Below are positions 11,697 to 23,100 of a stretch of 64,000 nucleotides of DNA, in pieces. Origin of the DNA: Nemopilema nomurai (lineage: Eukaryota > Cnidaria > Scyphozoa > Rhizostomeae > Rhizostomatidae); contig PEDN01001370.1 in assembly GCA_003864495.1 (NCBI GenBank), positions 284,844 through 348,843 of the forward strand, written 5' to 3'. Every line of letters begins with the position of its first letter. Within the stretch, counting starts at the first letter, position 1. Position numbers and translations under genes: made by a program. The notes under the pieces are model-generated. The model had not been told where the DNA came from and did no database searches. It worked only from the letters and a program-made list of their open reading frames with translations.

Positions 11697-11957
11697 TTGT
11701 GTGAAGAAGTAGCTGTTACTGAAAGTAAGGGAAAAGGCCTAAAGACTTTTGATAAAGTCGTCCTCGGCAAAGTAGCAACTCTAGCTGAAGAGCCGGCAGC
11801 TGTCTTCATACAAAGGCAAGATTATGAAATGCCACGTGACTGCGATTTACTCGGCGTGCAATGTGGAACGGCATTTGCCGTGACTGTAATGGATCAAAGT
11901 GACCATGCATATCAAAAGAAGGCAGGGACGCAGGGAAGATATTTCATCAGAGGATAA
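11697..11957 (+). CDS. Unidentified 86-codon open segment, faint SET/SMYD-like N-terminus
   Basis: An open frame follows a possible acceptor (TCTAGATAGCAG at about 11693). It begins LCEEVAVTESKGKGLKTFDK and runs to a TAA at 11955. The pattern S-K-G-K-G-L ... G-K-V ... E-E-P resembles the start of SMYD-type SET domains (KGKGLFAT..I..GE.I..E.P). The A-T residues and later SET motifs (NHxC, GEELxxxY) are absent, so it is at most a fragment. Function cannot be assigned. Confidence 0.15.
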   Translation: MCEEVAVTESKGKGLKTFDKVVLGKVATLAEEPAAVFIQRQDYEMPRDCDLLGVQCGTAFAVTVMDQSDHAYQKKAGTQGRYFIRG

Positions 11958-14900
11958 GATTATAAGAAGAAAAACCTCAAGACTACTGGGCACTCACAAT
12001 TGCCAAGCATGGGCTGAATCATAAATGGCTCAAGTCAAAAACTCTAAATTAATCTTGTAAGTCGCTTTTTTCGCCACCGAAGCTAATATGGTGACATGAA
12101 GCTGAGATTACTACTGGCAGAAGCCACTGCGTACGCTTGTTGGCCGCTGCGTAAGTACGCTCGAAATTAAGCGTACATGTTATCTTAGTCGAGATTATGT
12201 CTGGTGCATTGTCTAGTTTGGTGGATTTAAAGAAAATCCCCTCGGTATTTGAATCTTGCCAAGCAAAACGTATTCAGGGTGGACTCTCACGGCCCGAATT
12301 GCATGATGGGAGCTGCCCATCCAAACACTGTTGACTGGCATGCGTGAAATCGGAGTATGGCTTGTCGGTTGGATGGCTTTCCAGTCAGCCTGGGCGAGGA
12401 CCGTCCTTCGTCCCATTTGACTTCGAGTGCATTTCTGCGCGCGAATCGAAACAGCTGCCAATATTGGCATGCCGCCAATCGCAGCGATACCAATCTCATG
12501 ATAAATATTATGAAATTTCAAATGAAAGGAGGCGGAGGTGTCTGATAACTTAAAAAATTCCACAGTGTTTATTCATCGTAAAGAAATCTACTATTTTCGG
12601 TGAAATTACGGACTATTTCTTTAAGAATAGCGAGCAACGACTAAAGCTTCAGGCCTACTAAAAGAACCATAAAGCCCATTCAACAAATGAGCCTTATTGG
12701 CAGAGTGATAACTTGGTTGGAAGGATGCCATAGGTACTGCCTATAGATCTTAATGCTTTTGTTGTTTTGAAATCATAAGGAAATAGATAGAAAGTGCTTT
12801 TCTGATGTGAAGATCATATTAAATGAAGTTGGTTAGACGAAGAAGTTAGCCGTGGCTCTGTAGCACAGAAAGTAGTGAAACAAAAAATTTTTTAAAAACA
12901 ACCGTTTAAGAATCTATTCATAAAAAATGGGGAAAAGGTACCAGAAACAACGTTTAGGGAGAACAATGCGCCTTGGTATTTGAGTACCAGAACAAGCGGG
13001 GCCTCGGAAGACCCAAGAGCGTCATCGTGCTTGCAATGGGACAAGGAGACGGACCAAGCAGTTTGCCATTCGGCTCCTATGTCATTTTCGAAAGCTTGCT
13101 CATCCGTCGGCGCGCTGGTTCTGTTCGCACGTGCCGCGCGACAGGGGCTGGGCGGTGATTTCCTCCTATCACTGTACCACATCGATTACTACACGTTGAT
13201 TCATCATGCTTAGTGGCAACATTAGAGAGCTTAGTTAATGCAGGTGCATGGGCATTGACAGGGCGATGCTGGTGGGAGCAGTTTGCGCGGAGGGCTACCA
13301 ACGAGCGGAGGCCGCGATATGGCTAACTCGAAAGATCCTGAGTGGCATTGTTCATATCCCGCTGTGCTATAGATAACTGTATTACCTTTTCGAAACAGAC
13401 GAGTGTGGCTTACTCCTCAAACCACAAGTCTAGACAGCGTCTAGCTCTTTGTGCCCGGCTGTCTGATCTTTTGCAGCTTTTGTCTGTTTGGCATGGTAAT
13501 TTCTTGTTACTGTATTCCAAAGGGCAAGGCATGTGATGTTTAGAATGAGATTTTGCTAAGTGAGTAAGGCCCTGGTGTCTTATCAGGGTGGTTAGCGGTT
13601 AAGCCAGGACAATGCGCAATTTCAGTAATCTACACTTTCACAATACAGTCAAGGTTGGTAGCCAGAGATCGTTACAGAAAAACCAACATCCCTTCTAGTT
13701 TCCAGTTCCTTGTCAAAGCTGTGTTGAAATAGCTGCTAAAGTTTACTTTTTGACAGCGAGAAGATTAGATTTGCCTGAAGAGTGCTCTTTGAGTTAGAGA
13801 AATGGCTTGCTCTTATTCAGCCACAACCATACCTGAGCGAAATTCAGTAAGGAGAAGTGCACACTAGACCTCAACGCTAACTAGAATATCAACTTTCGCT
13901 GGCTCATTTACTCAGAGAGTTAAGGGTCACTATTAAGAAGATACTGTTTCGTGCGATAGGCCTAAAATTGTCCTTTACTCGACGGAAACAACGCCAAGTT
14001 AACATACCCAAATAAAACTGTCCGAATCTAGGACCAGCCTTGGTATGAATACCATCCACAATTGGAACGGTAAAACTTGACACTGGACTAATGTCACTAT
14101 CACAAAACCACCCCCACAATGAATAAATGCTCAATCAATGGCAAGCTGCTAGAGACTCCAAGACAAATAATGACAGTTCTCTCGTATTTGTCAAGTAGAA
14201 CTGGGTAGATAGAAAAGCAGTGAAATTGTTTGATTTGGATATCAAAAGTGGTGTGCGGCCTTCGAAGGGACCTGGAAACAGTCAACACACCATGCAGTCT
14301 CGAAGTATCTCGTCTGGTCGTGGCCAAAGCTGAAATAGCAAGATTTGTTGGCACTTGATCAGGCAGTAGCCTTGAGACTAATGACATAAGGATCCCTTTG
14401 AAATCTTTGTTGCTCAGGATTGTTATCAGGGTGTCCCACAAGAATTCCAGTTATTAATTCAGATCGTCTCACACTCCAAGAAAACCCAGTCTACCTCACA
14501 CTTATGGGCTCAAGCGACTTAAAACCAGCAATTTTCTTGGCAAGATATGTTTCAGAAATGAAATGTAATTGAGTTTGTGCGAATAGAAGTCTGCGTCATG
14601 CCTGTCTGAAAAGCTGTTGTTGTAGCTGGATAGGGGGTTTAGGCCAGAGTAGACTCAGTTAATACCTCGGCCTTTGCGTTTGCTGCCGTAAAAGGAAAAC
14701 ACTGGGCCTAAACCGAGACATGCCATTTGCCTATGGATAAAATTGTTGGAAATTCAGAGTCAGACACTAGTGCTGATAGCAGGATAGAACCAGACATTGT
14801 CTGAAAGATATGCATTAGCCTTAAAGAAATAAATTGCCTTTTTGTTTGCGGTTTCAGTAAATAGACACAAGGATATCAGGCCAACAAAAGGATTCATTTA

Positions 14901-15603
14901 ACAGTTGCAGGTAACCTGCCAGAGCGTGCAGTTTGGCGGGAAAGTAAATACGAAAGAATCAGGGGGCACAGTCGCAAGAGCCACGTCAGGTCTACTCGCT
15001 GCCATCTTGCGTAGAGCCGGACGGGTAAGCCACGGCTCGCCACTGACGCACTGCTTCTTTTAAAAAGCACCGCACGCGGGGGCAGCCATGTGATTGTTCG
15101 CCAGGGGGTACAGTCATAAACCGTCCAGCGTCCGAAATGACAAACTGTTCTGGTGCTGTCCGATAGTCTCCAATGTGTGAAAAAACACATTTGGCAATGC
15201 CAATTATTAAGGAATATTATGCTCACGGGCTCCTACTGGAAATCAAGTAAGAGTTGACGCATGTTCGAGTGATTGGGCGCGTTTGTTCCAAACTTGTTAC
15301 TGGTACCTTCTTGGCCTACAAAATGCTATTACAACTTTGTTGAGTTAAATCTATACTTACATGACTTGGTCACAACTACTACAACAATCAGGGGAAATAT
15401 AAATTAATACCTCTACCATCTATTTTACAATTACAACCTCTGATCTAATTTACATTTATAGAGAAAACGCTCCCAGCTTGTAATTAATTATTATCTAATA
15501 AAGTATTGCTTGCTCCGGAGCAAGCCTTCTTCGCAACGACGGAATCCAAGTTAAACTTGTAATTTCAACAATGTCAAAATCTAAGAAAAGATTCGTAACT
15601 TTA
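11958..15603. other. Intergenic, no supported gene
   Basis: There are GC-richer patches at 12213-12563, 12890-13330 and 14890-15230, each with open frames on both strands. This is what composition alone gives. The minus-strand frame at 14100-14441 (113 residues) shows no family signature. The patch at 14890-15230 is CpG-richer than its surroundings and could be a regulatory region. No transcript unit could be assembled. Confidence 0.4.
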
Positions 15604-15715
15604 GCTACCCTACGGTGCAATCCCACGTCTTGCTACCCTACGGCGCAATTCCACGTCTTGCTACCCTATGGTGCAATTCCACGTCTTGCTACCCTATGGT
15701 GCAATTCCATGTCTT
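15604..15715. repeat. Tandem repeat, 4 x 28 bp
   Basis: Four copies start at 15604, 15632, 15660 and 15688. The unit begins GCTACCCTAYGGYGCAATYC and ends CACGTCTT. Copies differ at only a few positions, for example TACGG against TATGG. The short plus-strand frame across it is a by-product of the repeat. Confidence 0.9.
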
Positions 15716-16702
15716 GCAGTTAATTAATGGGATGGGTCTTGTGAAGTGTGTTGAAAGCTTTAGCTCGGCCATTCTAGAAACCGATGCTAAATGCTTAACC
15801 TTGTAAAGCCACCCATAGTAGCCTAATCTACTGCGTCCTACGCAGATGCAATGTTTACCTGCACATAGGGGCAAGCCTTCCAGCATACCTATCCGTTGTA
15901 ATTAATGAATGAACATATACGTTAGTAAGAAAAATGAAAAATCCTTTACAAAGCAGCTGATTGGCTGCCCAATTCGAGACGAGCCTCTCAAAGCCTGCCA
16001 ACAATGCGAGTTCATGACGTTAAAATTCACCCTCCATTGAGTGCACTTTCACGTTCCTCTTATAGTATAAATTACTGATAATTTCCTACCTTGACCCTTG
16101 AACAGAGCCAACTTCTTTTATCATCTGAGCCCTCGAATGTGGTGAATCGCAGCATGCCCTTTGGGTATCTCCCTCTGCTTGCAGCCCCTAAGGCTTGGCA
16201 TCATTTTGCAGCATGTTGCAGCGTCATCAAAGTTCCGGGGCACTTCGCCCTTGCCCTTCTCAACAAAACAGCACCCACACCGCTGCGGTTTCGCCCCGAC
16301 ACCTCATTCCGGTCCTAACTCGGAATCACCTGCGAAGTTCATACCTAACACACTCCTCACGAAATACCAGCTACAACAGTCCCAAGCAGACAAGCCTTAG
16401 TGAAACAGTCAGTACAGCCTTGACGACCTTCTCAAAACGGCATAAGACGTCTGGCTCTTCACGGCACAGAGACGTATATGTTAGTCGCGTTACTAGGAAC
16501 CCTAATCCAGAAGGCGGTAAAGCATAGTTATTCATCAGAACGTATCTACGACGAATTCATACCCCCACTAACCCCAAAACTGTCGTGGTGACAGGAAAAC
16601 TTCCTAACGAATCTACCAGCACTATCTCTTTGAGTACTACTTGCCACGTTTCACGTGCTCTATCATCTACTTTCATGTGATTATCACATGCACACCAGTG
16701 AT
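15716..16702 (-). other. Likely 3' untranslated / downstream region of the zinc-finger gene
   Basis: This lies directly downstream of the zinc-finger stop codon on the minus strand. No canonical AATAAA on that strand was seen within it, so the transcript end is not located. Plus-strand frames at 16091-16527 overlap each other in several phases and look fortuitous. Confidence 0.4.
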
Positions 16703-17191
16703 CTATATGTTATCACCAGTATCGACATCGTGCTGTTTCTTCATGTGCTTTACCAGGGCATACTTCTGAAGAAACTCACTTGGGCAAAGGCTACATTTAT
16801 ACATTTCCTCTCCAGTATGTATTCGCCTGTGCTGCTTATATACATTCGACCTCATAAACTTCTTGCCGCAGTACTCACACTGGAAAGGCTTGTAGCCTCG
16901 ATGGATGATTCTGTGCTGCCTCAGATTGCTGCTTAACGTGAACCCCTGGCCGCATTCTTGGCACTTATACGGTTTTTCGTCTGAGCTATGACCTCGCAGG
17001 TGCTTATAAAGCAGGCTCTTCGTGCTAAACACCTTGTGACAGATCTTGCAGTACAACTTCTGCGTGTTGCCGCTTTCCACTGTGTTTGGGCTCTCGTTCT
17101 CTTCTTGTAAAGATGTAGGCGAACAGCTGTTTGAATTCTGAGGCGAGAACTTGATTTCAGGCTTCATGTTCTCTGAGTCATTTAGATTCAC
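16703..17191 (-). CDS. Zinc-finger gene coding exon 4 (four C2H2 fingers, stop)
   Basis: The acceptor TCTGTTTCACAG is followed by VNLNDSENMKPEIKFS and then four fingers. These are CKIC...HLRGH, CQEC...HRIIH, CEYC...HRRIH and CSLC...HMKKQH. Linkers are partly Kruppel-like (DEKPYKC, GYKPFQC, TGEEMYKC). The protein ends DTGDNI with TAG at 16703-16705. Three fingers have HX3H and the last has HX4H. Confidence 0.92.
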   Translation of the reverse strand: MNLNDSENMKPEIKFSPQNSNSCSPTSLQEENESPNTVESGNTQKLYCKICHKVFSTKSLLYKHLRGHSSDEKPYKCQECGQGFTLSSNLRQHRIIHRGYKPFQCEYCGKKFMRSNVYKQHRRIHTGEEMYKCSLCPSEFLQKYALVKHMKKQHDVDTGDNI

Positions 17192-20100
17192 CTGTGAAAC
17201 AGATCATAGTTCATCAAATTATATTCTTCTATTTCAGTATTGGTTAAAAGGAAGTGGATTGTGAAGCAAAGACATCCGATTCAAATGAAGTGAAAATGAA
17301 GGATGGAGAGCCGAAGTATGCACCTGACATGACTAAGTTATTTGATGAAAAGGGCTGACTGAATGGAGTAGAAGAGGTAGAAGAGAGAGATGGTGAAAGG
17401 AATGAGGAAGACATTGAGGGAAAGGAGTTAGATGAGAGACAGCAAGGAGAAGATAACATATGTGCAGAAAGAAGAAGAGAAGACAAAACAAAAGGTGAAA
17501 AACTGAAGAGCAGGAAGTTAAATTCAAAGAAATATTGACGGGGAAGAAGAAAGAGAAGGTAGAGAGAATGGAAGATGAAGAAAAGAAGTTCACTTATCTG
17601 CAAAGATGCAATGATATAAACAGGCTTTCTACAAGTGCACCCTTGAAGGTATCACGTGTTGAAATGCAGAATAAAAAGTTTCTTGACGAAAGCTCAATTT
17701 CAATATACGCGAAAAAATAGCTTAAGAGTATGCCTAAGTGAATACCTGAGTTGGGAGTGCAAAACTTGGCATTGGTTCCTGCTTCAGGCGCTTGCTAGAT
17801 GATACGTCAGCCTCATCTATCCTCTTCTCCTCCTGCATCCGCGACTCCCGTTGCCTCCGCAGCTCCTCCTGCCTGCGGCTTCCTCCTGCCTGCGGGCCTC
17901 ATCCTGGCGTCTCATTTCCTCATGCCTGCGCATCTCATCATGCCTTCTTACGTCATCGTGGCTGAGGGAGCCATACGCAGAAAAGTGCGATTCGTACCCG
18001 CCATTGACGTCAAAGTCATTTGGCAGCACATACACAGTCGGGTTGCCATCTGGACTGTCCTCCTTCATAGCTACGCTCGGCGGCTGAAGGTGGGAATGGT
18101 GCGGGGCAGCATCGCCGTTTATATGTGGAGGACTTCGTTGAACATCATGTGGACTTCGGACTTGAGGGCTACGCAAAGGTGGTGGCTGATCGTAGCGAAT
18201 GTCTGGGTGTGGGTGGTAGGGCGCTGGGCCCCTGGGGTAACTTATCTGCGTTGCCTGAAAACTAGAGAAAGCTACTGGTGGTATTTCCCTGCTTGGGCTG
18301 GGAGACAAGTTAGGGGAGCCTTCTCTTGGCCTAGGAATATCAAGGTCATTAACGCTTGCCATTGACTTGATACTGCTTACTTGTATAGATGGCAGTGCCG
18401 TGACGGCAATTTCTTTACGGCCGCCGTTCATGTGGACAATCCCAGGAGGAGGGCCAATGGGCTGCGGCTGCCTCATGACCGATGACCGCAGCCTGGTGAG
18501 TCGGCCGTTGTACGAGGCGGCATTTGTTGTTTGGGGGTGCACATAGTGGATGCTGTTGGTACCGTTAATACCGGAGAATACTCGCAGGTCTATTTCAATG
18601 CTGGGGTTGACGCTGACCTCCGTGTTCATACCAGTGGTGGTGAACTTTTTCGATTTCCATGACTCCCTCGAGCAGTCAATGCACTTGGCGGTCGCGTACC
18701 TGTCGTACCGCTCCTGGTTCCCAAACACTTGCCGGTCCCTCTCCGCCCGGTCTTGAATCAGCGGTGAACCGCACTTGTCTGCAGAAACAAACAGCCAATG
18801 AATTTCGATCAATCAGACTAGATGTTGACCTAAATCAGAGCGACTCCTAAAGGGCGATTACCAAAGTTTCAGGGCTATAGGGTGGCTCAAAGTCCATTGC
18901 TGAATGCCTAAACAAAATCATCATCTGACTGCCAGAACATGCATCATCGAAAAGCATTCACTTGTTCAATTGTGCTGGCCTAATTTGCGGATGTATGGGC
19001 GAAAAATAGGGATAATGAATCAGCGAATTGCAAGAAAGCATTGTTCTGTTAGAAGAAGTGCTACTTCAAAGCTAATTGACGAGTGAGACGGATTATCTAT
19101 TAGTTTTGACGTGGTCTTTGGCAAATTTGAAAGAGCTTTGGATTGAGCGAAGCTTCGTGAATGCGCGAGATCCGCTAATTCGCTTTAAAGGGAGATTTTC
19201 CTTAACCCTTCACTATCGATGCCCCTTCCACTGTGGTCTGAGCCATATGACTTATTGTAAAAATATCGCTCCTTGCGATTTCAAGAAAACTATAAACATT
19301 AAGGTTGCTTATGAAATGGGCGGGGCCTACCTGATCCCCTTGCCGTAAAGTCGTATACACTAACATAATTGTGGATCCTCATTCAAAAGAAGCTCGGTAC
19401 GCAGGTGCATCGGCATTAACTTCACAAAGGGGGCATTCCAACATTTCTACGCTTTTCATTCAAATTCGACCAAATTAAATCCTGAAGGATGAAAGGGGCT
19501 CCAGGAAGGATTTGATTTTATACCGGAGTTTGTGGGATAAGTCCTTCACGTTTCTAGGTCATTCAGAAGTCACCCTCCAATTCACGGCTGTCAGCCGAAC
19601 GGCGCAACGTCAGCTCTCCATTTCGCAATTATCAATTACGAGACCCCCCTAAAAGCGATCTTCGCTGTTATTGTAGGAGCGATTTGCAAGATAGGTCGAC
19701 AAGTCTTTGATGATAAGATAAAAATTTACGGTTCACCTAGGCAGTGATTTTGATGTTGGACTCTCTGGAGAGTGTTAATGTCTATCATGCAACGCACATG
19801 CGTGAAAATGTCACCGAAACAGGCTCGTGACCTAAACCTCGCCAGAAATAAACACAAATAAGTATCTGAGTAGAAGCATTGTTTTTTAAAATCCCTTGTT
19901 GTGAAGCAATCAAATAAGCGAGAAGAAATACTCCTACGAGATAGCAGAAAAGAAAAGCACAGTGTAGGGAATGGGTTGCGATTTACTTTGCTTAGCGTCA
20001 AGCAATAGGACCTACGGAGGTGACAAAGTCCATCTGTCACAGATTTAGCGCAAGTGCGATTTCCGAAATGATAGAGATAATCGAGCGTAGGCGATCGAGC

Positions 20101-23100
20101 GTCCCTCCGACGAAAGAACAATAAATCGCCAAGATCTATTATCCTTATTGTAATGATAGCTAGAGTACTGCTACGGGACGGAAATTACTGGCAATGATAA
20201 ACACAAACAAACACAAGCCGTATGTTGATGACATTTGATCAGGAGGAAATCTTCGCTGTGACAGATCTTGCAAGATGCAGAGATTTGCAAACTCGTGCTG
20301 GAGATTTCGCTAAAACCTCTTATGTTTGGCATGTGTTAGCTATTTGACTTTTATTCTGTGCTGCATGACCCGAGTTTAGCAGGAGTTAGCCCAGGGTTGT
20401 GAGGCGATGATTTTCCGCTAACATCTTTAAATATTGAAGACCCACTCAAGACCTTCTCTACGGGAATAGGTTGTTTGAATGGAAGAGGAGTTCATGTCGG
20501 TCACCCGTACTTTGGTTCGGCTACTTTTGCCTTTTGCGGTAAAGAGTTCACCGGTGAACCATTAAAGTCAACGAAATGGACCGGGCATGGCTATATTAGT
20601 CCCCTACACCTGCCAGAATGAGAATCGCTTTCGTTGATTTCAATTCGCTTCTATTGATGCAAGAAACATTAGGATCTTCACCAACTGGTGCTTAAGACCA
20701 TACTAGTCACAAGGGTAGACGTCATCTCTCGATGAAAAATTCAAATCAAGCTGGTTCGATTCTGGTCGCAATGTGAAGGAAGATATCGCAGCATTCGATC
20801 TGCTTAAGAATAGTTTTCAAATTTAAGTATGCATGCCACGTGCCCTCTGAAACACATGTCGATTGGATTCGGCGAATAAGATAAACTGGTAAAATAAACG
20901 TATGGAAACTACCTTCAGAGAGAACAAACCCATCCCATTTTTGGAGCTGTCGAACGGGGACAGAACAAATTTTCATTCTTGACAATGTTTAGAATGTCTT
21001 CCTGTGTAGTGAGGATGCACGTACAAACTCACAAAATCATCGTTTGTTGAAAAATTGATGTTGTCGGAGAGTCGAATGGCGCTAAGAATTATAGAAGAAC
21101 CACAAACAATAGCTCCCAGGTTGCTTGCAGTGAAAAAGGTCAAACAATCTGATGTTTCACTGATGACCTTTCTGCATGCACTAATTGTTTGTTTTGCACT
21201 GATATTTTCATTTTTCATTATAATAGCAGGCATTGAATAATTGGCTACATGCAAATAGATCCTTCAAAGTGATACTTTTACTCAATAAAGAAGACCACTA
21301 AAGACTCAAAGCGTAACTAAAGCCTAAAATTCATCAAAGGATATTTTGAAGAAAAGGCTTGAGCTGGTTCAAATAGCAGCAGTAAGAAAAGCATTTGAGG
21401 AAAACAGTTGCCTTCTGCACAATGAGCTAGCATAAAGGCAATGGTGTTCTTCATCGAAAACTTTGAGTATCTAAGGCCTGCACACTGCAGGATCATTGGT
21501 GGTTGGTGTAGTGAAACGCTTTAAGGAAGTCAGGGAGAGCAAGAGAACAGGAGAGCGAAGTGAGGAGGGAATGAGAGCAGATGAGAGAAAAAGTGTGCAA
21601 AAAAGAAAGGAAAGGAATGCAACAGGAAGGGAAGAAGAGCAAGAGGGAGAGAAGGGGAACAAGCGGGAGGGATGGTGAACAAGAGGGAGGGAAGGGGAGC
21701 AAGAGGGAGGGAAGAAGAGCAAGGGAGGGGAAGGAGAGCAAGAGGGAGGGAAGGGGAACAAGAGGGAGGGAAGGGAACAAGAGGGAGGGAAGAAGAGCAA
21801 GGGAGGGGAAGGAGAGAAAGAGGGAGGGAAGGGGAGCAAGAGGGAGGGGTGGGGAGCAAAAGGGTGGGATGGAGGGCAAAAGGGAGAAAAGGAGAGTTGG
21901 AGGGAGGGAAGGACAACAAGGGGGAGGAATAGAGAGAGAAGAGGGAGCTGTAGTCGTTAAAGGGCTCTAATCGGCACTTTCTGCATCAAAGCTTTCAGAA
22001 TAAACAGAACGCCATTGATCTGTATAACTTGGACCATAACTACATTGCTCAGAAAATTCACAGAATCAATGAAACCTTCCACACCCAGTCGTTTGTACTC
22101 CCGGGCTAGTCTTCTGCAACCGCACGATGCGGACGAAGGCTGCACAATTGAATCAAGCATCATTCAAGATAATGTTGACATGAGGGCTTCTTATGGGTCG
22201 CAGCTTGAGGTGAAATGGCAAAAACTAAATCGACGTACCACACGTGACTTTCTTGCAGGGAGGCCACGAAGTAGCAATTAACCGACTTGGCATGAGGGCC
22301 GTTTTCTGTTTGGGTTTTTCAGCAACACCCACTAATCTTGAAGTTTGCATTGTAGTGTTCGTCATTTCATGGCTATGAGACACCGAAGGATTACTGTAGC
22401 TTAGGGAAGCACCATGGCTTAAAAGTATTCCAAAGCTGATTATATTAATAATGTAGCATACGGCATCCTTGCATATGTAGAGTATTTGCGAAGAAGGTCA
22501 ATGTATGCCATGCGGTCCTGCCGTTAAGGCATGGCTTCATTTAGTGCACCGACCGAGTGGCCATCTGGTAGCGCGGTACTCTATTGTTAATTAAGTGCTG
22601 AACAGGTTTTGTCAATGGCCTGATTTGCCTTTCATAGAAACCAGTGAGTACTCGATTGTGTCGCGCGCGGTACGTTGTTTTCGTTGCAAAGAAACATAAG
22701 GAATCGCGGCTCATATCAATGAAAAGGGTGCCCCGCAAACAGGGTCACGGGCACCACGCAAATGCCCCGCACCCCTTTATTTCGCTGTCGATGCTGCGAA
22801 AGGGTCCCTCAACATCACCCTAGCTGTGTGTCAGAAGAAGCGTCGTGTCGGATCCGCGCAAGTACATGGAAGGAAATTCGAAAGAGTTCAAGGCTGCGTA
22901 TATCCTGTGAAATCCCAACGTCAACAGCCTTTTAAAAACCGAATCAGTTGCAGCGCATTCTAGCCAATGATGTAGGAACCAGAGAGCCTAAAGGGCTGTG
23001 CCCCCAACGTTTTGGCAAAGGTACCCCTGCGAGACCAAAAATTATCAATTTAAAGTCAAATTTGGAGTGATCATGTGCCCATTTTTTATCTCCCCCCTCC

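Noticed and set aside
14100..14441. 113-codon minus-strand frame
   Set aside because: The peptide has no motif and no neighbouring exon. It is kept only as a description of the region.
17244..17603. 119-codon minus-strand frame of Ser/Phe/Leu inside zinc-finger intron 3
   Set aside because: It is the complement of purine-rich DNA and lies between two well-defined exons of the same strand, so it cannot be part of that coding sequence.
19726..20121. 131-codon minus-strand frame in zinc-finger intron 2
   Set aside because: No domain, no fitting acceptor/donor pair, and exons 2 and 3 already join in phase without it.
21471..21970. Several overlapping 80-130 codon frames, Ser/Pro/Phe-rich on minus and Arg/Glu/Gly-rich on plus
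   Set aside because: They are products of the stop-free 20-bp purine minisatellite. All phases are open and none has a start or splice context.
22541..22600. Segment CTGGTAGCGCGGTACTC resembling a tRNA A box
   Set aside because: No B box follows and no cloverleaf can be drawn.
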